Positions 23,618 through 36,316 of a stretch of DNA of 64,000 nt are shown here, piece after piece. Numbering within the stretch: position 1 is the first letter of the stretch; every line of letters starts with the position of its first letter. Below the pieces are notes generated by a model, which searched no databases, had not been told where the DNA came from, and was given only the letters and a program-made list of their open reading frames with translations. The translations under genes were made by a program, and so were the position numbers. Source of the DNA: Cannabis sativa (Eukaryota > Streptophyta > Magnoliopsida > Rosales > Cannabaceae); assembly GCF_029168945.1 (NCBI RefSeq), contig NC_083604.1, positions 47,177,686-47,241,685 of the forward strand, given 5' to 3'.

Positions 23618-24338
23618 TGTTACAAAAATTATGAACAGTACGCAAGTGCACGTAATCAAGTAGTAAACTCACACAGGTAAGGTCGAACCACAGGGAATTG
23701 GATTGAATACCACTAGACTAACTTTATGATTCTATCTGGCAAACCAATAGTTTTTATGATTAAAAACAGAATAATAATTCAAGAAACTTAAGTAGACAGA
23801 TAAAGATTAATCAAGATGAGAAAATAGGGAAGAGAATCCTGTTGATTTGTTTACCCAAGTGTTAATGCCTAATTGCTATCCTTTTTCTTGATTTGAATGA
23901 TAGATTATACAATTTAATCTAACTCTTTTCATATCTTTTAGGTTCTAAATCACATGTTCTTTAATTAATCTCTTAATTAAAATCACATGTAACCAGCCTT
24001 AAGCAATAATCTAAGTGTCACAGAGTTCACGCAAATACTTTCGTTTCACATAAAACCTAGATTATCCAATTTTTGCATTCTCAATTCTCACTTTTCAGAT
24101 TTCGAATTAAGATCATAGAACATGTAGAAGGTGCTCAGGCATACACATGGAATTAAACACAAATATAGATAATTTCACAAATCAAGATTAAAGGAATGGC
24201 AATTGACATTAACTAGGCAAAACTTTAAACAACATTCATCATCTTCCCTAATTGGGAATTTAGTTCATGAAAATAAAATTAACATCCATGATTAAATCTG
24301 AAATAGAAATAGACATAAAGAAATTTAAAGAGTTGAAG
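23618..24338 (-). repeat. 5' LTR of the Athila element, inner part
   Basis: Starts TGTTACAAAAATT next to the primer site and aligns with 12298-13030. It is cut at 24338 by the Tat-B insertion (TSD TGAAG at 24334-24338) and resumes at 39685. Confidence 0.9.
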
Positions 24339-25009
24339 AGCTGACCTCGCTTTTAGCCAACGACAATGAGTCTTTTTTATAGGCGATAAGTGATGTATAA
24401 TAACAAATATAAGATAAAGCAATATAAGGAAACAGGGATTTTATAGAGGTTCAGCCCCGAGCAGTTCGGTAATAGCCTAATCCTCGTTACCTGTATTGAC
24501 TTAAGATCAAGGAGAAAGATTCCTTTTCTTATAGCTCTTACAATAGTATCTCTGAATATATAATTCTTAGATAATAGTATAGTCTTAGCTCAACTGCTTT
24601 TCGACCGATCTCTTTCCTAGTGAATATACATCACTATTTATAGGGCTAGTAACCTTAGAGAGGAATAGTTTCCCCTCTCATTACAATGCGTATAAACAGA
24701 AAGGTCGTGGTATCAATGCTGAATACGAGGATCGTGGGATTGAGGCTGAATACACTGATAGTGGGATCGTGTGTATGCCATATCCACGTAAATTGATCCC
24801 TAAGTGATAGGGATTGTGCTGATGACTCACGATGCGAAAGCTGAATTCGCTAAGTATTGGTTACTCTGCGCGGATTACTAAATACTTTGCTCTGAGCGTG
24901 CCAGCAATATGTCCTGCTCAGACTATGCTTCCTGGGCAGATATTCCAAGTGGGTTCCACGTGTCACCATTCATGTGATGCCACGTCAGAGTGCGAAAATT
25001 GGGATAACA
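24339..25009 (-). repeat. 3' LTR of Tat-B (671 bp)
   Basis: Starts AGCTGACCTC (TG drifted to AG) and ends GGGATAACA. It matches 38987-39679 with scattered differences and fewer copies of a 27 bp repeat. A minus-strand TATA-like CTATAAATAG lies at 24635-24644. Confidence 0.9.
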
Positions 25010-25022
25010 TTTGCCCCTCAAG
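25010..25022 (-). promoter_or_regulatory. Polypurine tract of Tat-B
   Basis: Minus strand TTGAGGGGCAAA directly abuts the 3' LTR start TGTTATCCC. Confidence 0.75.
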
Positions 25023-25312
25023 TCTGTACAGGACTTCCGGAGTTCCTTGTAGACTTCATCCGAGCTGTTTCTGCCTTTGGATGGGGACACATGTCGAGCG
25101 CGACAGCCCGAGACTCGATGTGAGGCTGACTGGGCGTCCCTTCGATTTTCAGCTAATAAATGCTCTGACAATTAATATTTCAAAATCCGATTTTCTCTTT
25201 CCACGGTGATGGCTGCACTTGATTATTTTTTATTTCCCATATTCGCTTTCAAGGAGGGAAACTGAGGCATCTGAGTTTCCTTTGAGACAATTACCTTTTT
25301 TCGTGACTTGCC

Positions 25313-25320
25313 TATAAATA
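25313..25320 (+). promoter_or_regulatory. TATA box, putative promoter of the Tat-B antisense ORF
   Basis: TATAAATA within GCCTATAAATACCAAC on the plus strand, about 530 bases before the first ATG of the antisense ORF. The sequence TTTTGTAG directly before that ATG (25846-25853) fits a splice acceptor, so a leader intron is likely. This is inference from motifs only. Confidence 0.5.
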
Positions 25321-25853
25321 CCAACAGCATTGGCACATAAACTCATTTTCATCACCCTTCTTTGCTAAGTAAGCTTCAGAGCGAAAAGAGAAATTCTTGG
25401 CTTTAAAGTTGCCGAAGTGCCTTCATACAAACTGCTTGTTGGATTGACGTTACTTCGAACCCATACATTTGACTCTCGAGTTAGTTTCTAATTTCCTTCA
25501 TGCTTATCTCTGCATGTTTACATTTCAAATGCATCTTCTACTGTGCCGTAAAATAATGTTTAGGAAACCCTAGTTTTAGAAACCTGTGCGATTCTTTTTT
25601 CTCATGTCTTAGTGCGATTTTACAGCCATAATGCTTATTTCTGAACTACATAACGTCCATCTTTCATCTTGCTTATTCTAAGCTTCATGAACCTTTTTTG
25701 CCCTAACTCAAGAAAAATTTTAACTTCTTGAGTTCTGACTTTTCTTTGAACATAATTGTTCTTTAATCTGTTGAGTACTCCTGGTTGACATATTTGCCTG
25801 TTTATCGTTAAATATTCCGACCAAACACTCATCTCGTGTGTTGTCTTTTGTAG

Positions 25854-28666
25854 ATGAACTCAGGACAGTCTTGGGAACACGAACATCAGATCGACGAGGA
25901 ATCTCTTCAACTTCTACACGAGGATCATCCTCGTCTTTGTTCTAGCCCACCTTCCTCTAGCGAAGGGCCTTCTCCAACTCTTGTACCTAGCCACAGGATG
26001 ATGGCATGTACAAAGAAAACCGTGCGTCTGGCTGACGCATCTGATCCTCAAGTGGCTCGGCATGCCACTCTGCCCAGTGCCGAATAGGATTCGGCCGTCC
26101 ATATGGAGGAGGATCATGAAGGGGATGCTGAGGTCCAGGAGATCGAGGAGTTGGACGATGTACGTCCTGGCAGTCCCTCTGAGGCAGAGGAAGAGGCAAA
26201 GGTTAAACCCCCAAATTACAGGGAGTACAACGAGGCTAGGGAGCGAATCGATGCTGACGGAGACGTCCTGGTTAAGGGCGTGGACTACGTCAGTGAGGAG
26301 CTCACTGCGGCAGTTCCTCATAGAAGGCAGGGTGCCTTGGGAGCCAGATGGGTAAGCCTTCCGTCCAAGATTACAGAGGCGCGCCTTCGAACTCTTGACC
26401 AGGGCAGATACCTAGGCGAGCGGGACTGCTACATTCCCGCCCACAACAATCATGCCACAAACCCTGACAAAGGGATGTGTGCCTGGTAGGGTGCCCATGG
26501 TCAGCAAGGAGCGTTGATGCCCTTGCAAAAATACTTCTAGGATGTGGCGAGCTTCTTCGGCCTTTGCCCGGCCCAGTTCACTCCAAAGGGCATTAAGTAT
26601 TTATCTGCCCTTTTTGTCCTCTACGCTTCCCAAGAGTGGGGTACTCCCTCTCCTCATGAAGTTGCCTGGTTCTTTGATTTGAAGTCCACCTCCAAGCAAG
26701 GCAATTCGGGGTACTTCTATTTCTCTCAACCAAGCTTCAAGTGGTTGACTGGCACGAATGACACGACCATCAATAAGATAGGGCATTTTGTTGATGATTA
26801 CTTCATGGTGGATGGCGCGGGCATCACTCGCACTCGGTTCCAGTAGATTCTGACATATCACCGTCCTCCCTTCACTCTTGCTCTTAGGGACAGAGCTCAA
26901 AAACTTGCCCGGCAGCCGGGGGAAGACCAAAATATTATCCAGTTAACCTCCGAGGATAACTTTGTGAGGTACAGGCTTTATCCCAAGAACTTTACTCCTA
27001 TGTCCGTGACGGGGAAGAGGAGGAAATTTGGTGCCGGCCGGACTGAACGAGCTCATCAGGAGAATGAACTCAGTCAACTTAAGCGCGAGGCTAAGTTGAA
27101 GGGAGGTGCAAGGGCCAAGCAGTATGCTCAGGAGCCCTTAAATCCTAAAGATGAAGCCGAGGAATAGCAAGTGACCCCATTGAAGAGAAAGAAGAAACTC
27201 TCGGCCCTGCCCAGGCCTGTTGAACATGCGATTCGCATAAGGGAGCCCATTTCACCTGTTCGGCCATCCCCTCCCGTGTCTGGAAAAGGGAAAGTTGTTA
27301 TGTTTAAAATAAGATCGATGTCAGGTGATGATGGTCTTCTAAGTCTTGTTCGGGCAGTCACCTTGCATATTACTTTGTCTTGTTTTTTGACCTTCTTAAT
27401 TTACATGCCTTATGTTTCTTATGTCTGTTTTCTAACCACGTTGTTTTCATTCTGTGCAGACATGTCTTGGCAGAAGCTCAACGCTCTGAGGAAGAGAATA
27501 GGTGGAAGCTCTAGCGCCTCTCCTCCAGCCAAGAAGTCTAAGGGTGATGAGGGGTCCTCTACTAAGGAAAAGAGGCCTACTAGGAAGGTCATTGATCTTT
27601 CCGAGGAGCTAACTGCTGCAAACCCCTCTACCCCCAAAGCTGCCAACTCCAAGGAGTTTGGACCACCAATGGTTGAGTCTGAACTGGTCAGGAGTAATCC
27701 TGAACGGGTGCAGGCACCTACTCCACCTTTGCCGGTACTTCCAGAGGCAAAAATAGGCAAGGAGATGCTGGCCCATTATATGAACCGGCTGGTTCCTGAG
27801 GTCAGTGAGCAACTGGCTGTTGGTGACAATGACTCTTCTTTGGAATTTCTGGTGGGCGGAGTCTTGAAGGAGTTCACCAGGGTAAGTCTCTTTTGATACT
27901 TCCCTTAATCTTCCATACTTAGCTCGATATGCTAGAGTTTTTCCTTTGTGCAAATCGGTCTGAAGTTGGCCTACACTTACTCCCAGGCTAAGTCTGCTAC
28001 TTCTAAGAACGCAGCTCTATCCGACACCCTGAAGGCGGAGGCAGACTTGGCCAAGTAGGATGCTGAAGAAGCCAAGGTGGAAGGCAGAGCTGTTCGATTG
28101 GAATTGGGTGAAGACAACAAGAAGCTATTTGCCCCTGAGCAGAAAATCATTGTGCTGACTAAGGATCTCGAGATTGCTGACCGTTTTGAAGAGACCATCG
28201 AGACCTTATCTGCTGAGGTGAACAGTCTTCTAGACGAGAGGACTTCCCTTCGAACAGTTCTTCATCGGATGAAGGAGGAAAAGGAAGCCAAGGAGGGGGA
28301 GCTTTCGGATGAGGTGGACAGGTTGAAGGAGAAGGTCAATGCCTTAGAGACAGCCGGTCTCAAGTTCTTCTTTGATTTTTGGAAGGCTATTCCTCAGGCC
28401 AATTACGACTACTTGGGCGATGCTAAGGACATGTACCTTGAGTTTTGTGCGTCCCAAGTGGCCTATGGCAAAACTGAGGCAGCTGCTTCAACCTCCGGTC
28501 AAACTGCTGATGTTCCTCCTGTTCAAACAACAGATCCTCCTGCTCCAGTTGGCCCAAAAGAACCGAACCAAGAGCCTGGGACTCTAGCTGCTTACACACT
28601 TCTCTTTTTATTTCCTTCTTATTTTTTACATATATTCGGCCTCAAGGCCTTTTCTAAGACATCATG
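25854..28666 (+). pseudogene. Tat-B antisense ORF (gypsy-type transposase-28-like, coiled-coil C-terminus)
   Basis: One reading frame runs from ATG 25854 to the stop near 28664, interrupted by TAG/TGA-type nonsense codons (about 26085, 26487, 26532, 26844, 27165, 28055) and two intron-like gaps. Intron 1 is about 27320-27460 (donor GTGATG, acceptor TCTGTGCAG before ACATGTCTTGG). Intron 2 starts at GTAAGT near 27881, with an acceptor that may have mutated (TTTGTGCAA near 27950). The N-terminal part ([33 protein letters not shown]) resembles the putative gypsy-type transposon domain Transposase_28. The middle is basic and low-complexity. 28077-28370 is a heptad-rich coiled coil (VNSLLDERTSLRTVLHRMKE). 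Tat elements are known to carry such antisense ORFs of unknown function. Confidence 0.72.
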
Positions 28667-29273
28667 ACCGGTCAAGCGGTCTTAAACTTGGAATTATTTT
28701 TCATTTGTTGGACAATGGGCTGACCGGACAGCTTTTAATCCCAGTATTACGTGCTTTTGTTATCGTTAATGAATTTCATTCTCTGTTTATAATTGTCGTG
28801 CAATCGTGATTGTTTTATTTTTACCAAATTCTTTGTACAGGTATAGGTGCCCCCCAAGTGACCGAGCAGACGTATGACTCCGGGTCACTTGCTTTTTACA
28901 AATATATTTTTTTTCTTGTTCGGTGTTTTGGGATTGACCAAACCTTTTGTACGCATTGTATGGTAAATTATAAACATGCTGATTATTTCGACTCAATTGA
29001 ATTTTGAAATAACTATCTTTATTCATTTATTGATCGAAAAGTGTATTTGTTACCGTAGTTACTTATATCAGAGCTATTTGATCTAATCTGATCTTTTAGC
29101 TTAACATGAAATAAAACAAATTGCAGACATAAGAAATTGAACTTTAAATTGATCACCCGACCTGAGTACTTTGTTTCTTTTATCGAAACCTTTAGCCGCA
29201 GTCTGCCCAGAAGGCCATTCACTTAAAAGCAAATGTTCATTTAGTACTTAAAGTGGTCATCCGACCTAGTACT
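28667..29273. other. Intergenic sequence between the Tat-B antisense ORF and integrase
   Basis: About 600 AT-rich bases between two convergent coding blocks. No gene is seen; both transcripts would end here. Confidence 0.6.
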
Positions 29274-30466
29274 TTATTGGTAGTATTTTCTTAAATATTC
29301 TCCATTCCAATACCGTGGTACTAGAATGAGTTGCATTTTTTCGTCATACTTACCTAATTTGTATGCTCCGAAGTCGAGAACTTCGACCACTTGATATGGT
29401 CCTTCCCAGTTAGGTCCTAGTACACCTGCTGTACTATCTTTGGTGTTCAGGAATACCCTTCTCAGGACCATATCTCCCACGAAGAATTTCTGAGCCTTCA
29501 CTTGTTTGTTGAAATATCGAGCTACTTATTGTTGATGGGCCATCAACTTTAAGTTTGCAGTTGCTCATTTTTCTTCGATTTCATCCAGTGATTCTGCAAG
29601 GAGTATGTGATTGGTACCTTAATCGTACGTCAACCTTCTATGGGAAGGTGGCTCGAGTTCAGCGAGCAGCATAGCTTCATAACTGTACGCCATTGCAAGT
29701 GGTGTCCAGTTGCTTTTTTTTCCGTTGTACGGTATGACCATTGAACTTCAGGAAACTCTTCTGGCCAGTTTCCTTTGGCATCTTCAAGTTTTTTCTTTAG
29801 TGTATCCTTCAAGGTTTTGTTGACTGCTTCAACTTGACCATTTGCCAGAGGATGCGCCACTGCAGAGAAACTTTTGATGATACCATGGTTCGCACAGAAA
29901 TCAGTGAAGGATTGGTTGTCGAACTGCTTGCCGTTGTCTGAGACTATTTTGTACGGTAGTCCAAACCGACATATGATGTTCTTCACAATAAAGTCTTGAA
30001 CTTTCTTTAATGTAATGGTTACAAGTGGTTCGGCTTCACTCCATTTAGTAAAGTAATCAACCGCTACCACTGCATATTGCACCCCGTCTTTACCTTTAGG
30101 TAATTGTCTGATCAGGTCAATTCCTCAAATGGCAAAGGGCCATGGACTTTGCATCTCTGTTAACTCATTGGGCAAAGCTCTTGGTATCTTTGAAAATCTC
30201 TGGCATTTGTCGCACTTCTTAACATAGGCTCTCGAATCTTCAATCATCGTTGGCCAGAAGTAACCTTGCCTTAGAATTTTCTTGGATAAGCTCTGTCTGG
30301 CGGCATGATTTCCACAGAATCCGTCGTGAACATCATTAGGAGTCGTGCAGCTTCGTCTTGAGTGACACATCTGAGCAATGGCATCGAGAATCCTTCGCAT
30401 TTTGCGAGCCTCATTTCGGTTATCTGGGAGGTCCCCAGAGTTGAGGTAGGCTGCTATTGGTGTCAT
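29274..30466 (-). pseudogene. Tat-B integrase
   Basis: 30125-30466 holds the zinc-binding domain (GFCGNHAARQSLSKKILRQG, CDKCQRFSK). 29630-30082 holds the catalytic core with VDYFTKWSEAEPL (first D), IVSDNGKQFDN (second D) and LANGQVEAVNKTLKDTLKK (E). 29274-29501 holds the C-terminal KVFVGDMVLRR-type GPF/Y module (GPNWEGPYQVVEVLDFGAYK). Frame breaks at about 30083-30124 and 29502-29629 separate the three blocks. The catalytic residues themselves are preserved. Confidence 0.87.
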
Positions 30467-30520
30467 CTAGTTTGGGGATGTATCAATCATTTTGATTTCT
30501 TCCATGCCAGTGATGCTAGG

Positions 30521-30986
30521 CTATTCGAGGAACTGAATAGGAACCAGGTTTGCCTTGCCACTTACATTACTGCTTGCCAATCGAGCTAACGCGTCTGCAG
30601 TTGTATTTTCTTCTCTTAGAATTTGTCTGGGACCGTAGATTTTGAATTGTGCGAGCAGATCGTGTATTTTTCTCAGATATGCTATCATCTTTTCTCCCCG
30701 AGCCTCGTATTCTCTGGATAAATGATTTACCACCAGCTGTGAATCACTGTAGATTTCAATGTGTTCGGCCTTCATCTCCCGGGCTAGTTTTAACCCAACG
30801 ATTAGAGCTTCATACTCGGCTTCATTGTTAGATGCTTTGAATCTGAGCTTGACTGCAGCGTGCAGGTGTTGCCCCCCAGGCGTGACAAGGGCAATCCCTG
30901 CACCAGATAGTTGATCTGTAGCCGACCCATCCACATGTAGCTTCTAGGTCAGTTTTTCTTCATTGTGACTGGGCTGAGGTATTTGT
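30521..30986 (-). pseudogene. Tat-B second RNase H (archaeal-type)
   Basis: The frame starting MDGSATDQLSGAGIALVTPG contains the catalytic pattern DGSA, NNEAEYEALI and YSDSQLVVNH, followed by ENTTADALARLAS. This is a complete type-I RNase H located between the Gypsy RNase H and integrase, an extra domain characteristic of the Tat clade. It lies just left of the nested LTR insertion at 30987; the coding strand resumes at 34673 on the other side. Confidence 0.85.
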
Positions 30987-33900
30987 TGTTGGGTTTTGTG
31001 CCCTAAATAAAACTCATTTCAATATAATCAGATTTACTTAATAATAAAGATCAGAAATAATATTTTTATGTTGCATGGTTCACATGATTTATTTCATGAT
31101 TATATGCATATAATGTATGAATTCTATTTAAGTCTAAAACATATGAATTTGTCAATGATTATAGTGTTGTCAGCACAGTGGAATATAATCTTAATTATAT
31201 GTTCGAAAGTTTATTCCCTGATTTGTCAGTTCACTGGATTTAGACTGGCACGATATAATCAGCGATAGGTATTCTTACACCTTGGATAAGTGTTATGTCC
31301 TTTCCAGGGCATTGGCAAAGTTTACCCGTATCACCTGTTGATCCTAGATCAAATGATCTTAATCCTGATATGGTTAGGTTCGATCTCAAGAGTATTATAC
31401 ATGTTCTTTGATTTGTTAGTTAAGCCTACTTTTGGCAGTCAGGGTGATGCGTACATTTTGGGAACATGATAGTATAATTGAGTGGGAGCGCTAACATAAA
31501 TGTGGAGTCTATAACTTCTATAGGAATTTATAAGTGAAACGATGATATCCTTCCAGCTTGGCTAAATAGAAATAAATGGTTGAGATCTCATTTCACTTTG
31601 CTGAAATATCATTTATACGGAGCTAAGTTAGGGAGTCTGTAACTTCTGTAGGAATTTAGAAGTGAAACATTGAAGGTGTAACGATAATTTAGTTCCTATT
31701 CAATGTAGATCATCTATTAGAGAGTCATTGATCAAATTAGGATTATAACAATGGATAATTAATAGCGTATCTATATCGTGGAACATATAAAACGTTCTAT
31801 ATGACTGAGAGTGCAATTCCAAGTTTTATGTGTGGATTCAATAAGGAATTAATAAGTTAGGGAATTTACTTAGTAAATTTGGTTCGACTTAATTGAAGCT
31901 CGGTTATATAGGCCCATGGTCCCTATACTAGTTGATACCATACTGGTTGTAAGACTCAGTTAATTGATTTTGATTAATAAATTATAAATCTAAAGTTAGA
32001 CTATGTCTACTATATGAATTTTCACTAAGCAAGGGCAAAATTGTGAAAAAAAGAGATTCTAGGTTTTATTTATTAATTAAGAGCTTTACATGTCTAATTA
32101 ATAAATATATTAAATGACAATATTATTTAATAATTAATTTTTAGTTATTAAATGATTAGAATTGGGATTTAAAATTGTTGAATTTGTAAATTGGCGTTTT
32201 TGAGAAAATGAGATGCAGAAATGATAAAACAGCAAATTGCAAAAGTGAGGCCCATTATCCACTAATATGGCCGGCCACTTGTATAGGGTTTATCTTATAA
32301 TATTTTCATTATTTTAATGTCATATAATTCAAACCTAAACCTAGATGGCTTACTATAAATAGATAGTGATGGCTTAGGAAATATGAGATGCATCTTATTC
32401 CTTTCAGAGAAAAACTTGAGCCTCCTATTCTTTCTCCATAGCCGCCACCCTCTTCTTCTCTTTTCTTCTCTTCAATTTCGAAATACCCTAGTGATAGAGT
32501 AGTGCCCACACACATCAAGTGGTATCTCAATCATAGTGTGGAGGATTGTGAAGAATTTAATCAACAAGAAGGAGAATCTGTTGGAAATTATTTTACCAGG
32601 ATCTATTTACTATCATGTATGTTGGATTAACAACCTAATATGAATTCTAAAACAATGAAAATAAACACATATAAAGTTAGAAAACCTTACAGTGGGTGCA
32701 GCGGAATATTATGACTCCTTACGTTCAGATCTCTAGCCCTTGATTCCTTTCTGTAGCAGAGCATCACCAAGATTTGAACTTGGATCTTCTTTTCTCCTTC
32801 TTTGATGCAGAATTTCTATAGTCTTACATACTATGATTGAGGTACCACTTGATGTGTGTGGGCACTACTCATTCACTTAAGGAATTTCGAAATTATGAGA
32901 GAAGAAAAGAGAGAGAGGCGTGTGAGGCATTTTCTGAGGGAAACAAAGTGATCTAAGATGTGTGTATTTCCTGAACCAACACTTTCTATTTATAGAAAAA
33001 TCCTCTAGGTTTAGGTTAGAATTGTATGGCATTAAAATAATGGAAACTACAAATGGAATTTCCTATGCATGTGGCCGGTCATACAAAGGATATTAGGCCT
33101 CACTTTGCAACTTTCCCATTTTGTTATTTTTCATTCCCATTTTCTCAAAAATGTCAATTTTCTAATTTAATCTTTTAAATGCCAATTCTAATTATTTAAT
33201 AACATAAAAACAATTATTAAATAATATTGCCATTTAATATATTTATTAATTTAGACATATAAAGTCTCTTAATCAATAAATAAACCTAGAATCTCTTTTC
33301 TTTACAATTTCGCCCTTGCTTAGTGAAAATTCATAAAGTAGACATAGTCTAACTTTTAGAATTATAATTCATTAATCAAAATCAATTAACTGAGTCTTAC
33401 AAGCAGTATGGTCTCAACTAGTATGGAGACCGTGGGTCTATATAACCGAGCTTCCAATAAGTTGAACCGAATTTACCAAGTAAATTCCCTAACTTATTAA
33501 TACCTCATTGAATCCACACTTAGAACTTGGAATTGCACTCTCAGTCATATAGAACGCTCTATATGTTCCATGATATAGACACGTCATTAGTTATCCATTG
33601 TTATAACCCTAATGTGATCAATGATCCTCTATATAGATGATTTACACTGTGAAGGGATTAAATTATCGTAACACCCTACAATGTATTTTATCCTTAAAAC
33701 ACTTAACCCTGTATAAATGATATTTCAGCTAAGTGAAATGAGATCTCCACCATTTATTTTCGTTTGGTTAACCTCGAAGAAAATCATCCTTTACTTTCTA
33801 TTCGCCAGATAGAAGCTATAGATTCCATATTTATGTTAGCGCTCCCACTCAATTGCACTACCATGTTCCCAAAATGTACGTATCACCCTGACCCAAAAGT

Positions 33901-34667
33901 AGGCTTAACTAACAAATCAAAGAACACGAATAACACTCTTGAGATTGACCCTAACCATATCAGGATTAAGATCATTTGATCTAGGATCAACAGGTGATAT
34001 TGAATTGAATAGATATTACGGTAAGTTTTAATACATCTAATCAAAGTTCAATATCGGTCCCTTCCGATGTATACTCCATACATCCGATACTGGTAAACTT
34101 TGCCAATGTCCTAGAAAGGACATAACACTTTTCCAAGGTGTAAGAATAACTACCGCTGATTATACCATGTCAGTCTAAATCTAGTGTTCTGACAAATTAG
34201 GGAATAAACTTTTGAACATATAATTAAGATTATATTCCACTGTGCTGACAACACTATAATGTTTAACAAACTCATATGTTCTGGACTTAAAAAGAATTCA
34301 TACTTTATATACGTATAATCATGAAATAAATCATGTGAACCATGCAACATAAAATGTTATTTCTGATCTTTATTAATAAGTAAATATGATTATATTGAAA
34401 TGAGTTTTATTTAGGGCACAAAACCCAACAGAATCAGTATCAAGGAAGGAGAGAAAGAGATCCAGGTTCAGATCTTGGTGATGCTCTGCTACAGAAAGGA
34501 ATCAAGGGCTAGAGATTTGAACGGAAGGAATCATTATATTCCTCTGCAACCAATGTAAGGTTTTCTTAAACTCTTATGTGTTTATTTCATTGTTTTAGAA
34601 TTCATATTAGGATGTTAATGAAATATACATGGTAGTAAATCTAGATCCTGGTAAAATATGTCCAACA
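30987..34667 (+). repeat. Solo LTR of the LARD family in Tat-B pol, itself interrupted
   Basis: Starts TGTTGGGTTTTGTGCCC and ends TAAAATATGTCCAACA, flanked by TTTGT on both sides (30982-30986 and 34668-34672). There is no internal region, so it is a solo LTR left by recombination. Its own length is about 1824 bp after removal of 32579-34435. TATA box at 32354-32361. Confidence 0.9.
32579..34430 (-). repeat. Inverted solo LTR of the LARD family nested in another LTR of the same family
   Basis: Plus-strand ends TGTTGGAAATTATTTTACC and GGGCACAAAACCCAACA; 1852 bp. TSD GAATC at 32574-32578 and 34431-34435. Its orientation is opposite to the surrounding LTR, so the two form imperfect inverted repeats of about 1.6 kb next to each other. 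TATA box (minus strand) at 32987-32994. Confidence 0.9.
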
Positions 34668-34672
34668 TTTGT

Positions 34673-36316
34673 ACCGGCTCGAGGTTGCTTTTTGATATGC
34701 TTTCTTTTTTGCCTGTGCATTCTACCACAAAGTCTGCTAGGGCTTGGCCTTTGATTGCTGGTCGGGGTTGAAAGTTATCTCGTACTGACTCAACTCTACC
34801 GCCCACTTGAGTAACCGTTCAGAAGCATCTGGCTTTTGCAGTATTTGTCGTAGTGGCTGGTCAGTATATACCCGAACAGGATAAGCTTGGAAATAAGGCC
34901 TCAACTTCCTTGTTGCTAAAATGAGCCAGTAGGCGAGTTTTTCTATCAATGGATATCGGCCCTCTGCCTCAGTGAGTCTTTTACTGATGTAATAGACTGG
35001 GTATTGTACGTTGTTTTTTTTTTCTGATCAGGACGGTACTCACGGCATGTTCCGTGACAGCTAAGTATATTCCCAGTTCCTCACCGTCCAAAGGTTTTGA
35101 AAGTACGAGAGATTTAGCAAGTTGTGCCTTTAGCTCTTGGAAAGCTTTTTCACACTCTTCTGTCCACTCGAACTGCTTGTTTCCTCGCAGGATGTTGAAG
35201 AATGGGACACACTTGTCTATTGATTTTGAAATGAGTCTGCTGAGTGCGGCGATCCGACCAGTTATGCTTTGCACTTCTTTGGTTTTTGTTGGCGAGTTCA
35301 TATCCAGGAGGGCTTGAATCTTTTCTAAATTAGCTTCAATTCCTCGGGCATTGACGATGAAGCCTAGAAACTTTCCCGAGCTGACTCCAAAGGAACACTT
35401 TAAGGGATTTAGTTTCATATTGTACTTTCTGAGGACTTTGAAGCCTTCATCCAGGTCGTCTATGTGCCCCCCAACCTTTCTGGATTTGACGAGCATATCA
35501 TCCACGTACACTTCCATATTTCGCCCGATCTGGTCTTTAAACATTTTGTTTACCAATCTTTGGTACGTAGCTCCAGCGTTTTTTAGACCAAACAGCATGA
35601 CTTTGTAGCAATAGAGACCCATATCTGTTCGGAAACTTGTATGTTCTTGGTCTGGTGGATGCATTTTGATTTAATTGTAGCCTGAGTAGGCGTCCATGAA
35701 GCTTAATATTTCGTACCCTGCTGTTGCATCTACGAGCTGATCAATTCTTGGAAGTGGAAAACAGTCTTTGGGGCATGCTTTGTTGAGGTCTGTGAAATCA
35801 ATACAGACTCGCCATTTCTTGTTCGGCTTGGGCACTAGAATAGGATTCGCGACCCAAGCCGGGTAAAAAGCGTCAATTATGAAGTTGTTGTTGCGCAGCT
35901 TTTCAACTTCATCCTTCAGGGCTACTGCTCGTTCTTTGTCTAACATCCTTCGTCTTTGTTGAACTGGCCAGAAGTTGGGATCGATATTTAGAACATGTGA
36001 AATAATAGAAGGATCGATTCTGACCAAATCTGCACGTGACCAGGAAAAAATGTCTAGCTTTGCTCTCTAAAATTTTATCAATTCTGATTTTACTTCGAGC
36101 AACAAAAATTTTCCGATCTTTAGCTTTCTGGTCGGGATAGCTGGATTGATCTCGATCTCTTCTAATTCTTCTACAGGTCCAACTATGTTGCTTGGGTCCC
36201 CAAGTCGACGTCCACATCTTCATCCCCGCCTTGGGAAATTCCCTACTTGGGAATGTTTTTTCCCTTGTCTGTGCTCTGGCTAGAGGATACTTCCTTCTTA
36301 GCCTTGACCACTGCAA
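34673..36316 (-). pseudogene. Tat-B reverse transcriptase and first RNase H
   Basis: 35671-36027 and 34981-35664 form one RT broken only by a TAA where relatives read CAA (SGYNQIKMHP). Motifs: FYPAWVANPILVPKPNKKWR, CIDFTDLNKACPKDCFPLPR, MEVYVDDMLVKSRK, KFLGFIVNARGIEANLEKI. 34737-34949 is the first RNase H (ATRKLRPYFQAYPVRVYTDQ, LLKWAVELSQYEI). 36028-36316 is the protease-RT linker. The enzyme would copy element RNA into DNA. Confidence 0.88.

Noticed and set aside
24832..25209. 125-codon plus-strand ORF across the Tat-B LTR edge
   Set aside because: It crosses the LTR boundary and polypurine tract, has no recognisable domain, and its LTR part is duplicated in the other LTR.
25854..28666. Spliced host gene on the plus strand
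   Set aside because: The TATA box, introns and coiled coil look gene-like, but it lies inside Tat-B between integrase and the 3' LTR, the known place of Tat antisense ORFs, and has many stops.
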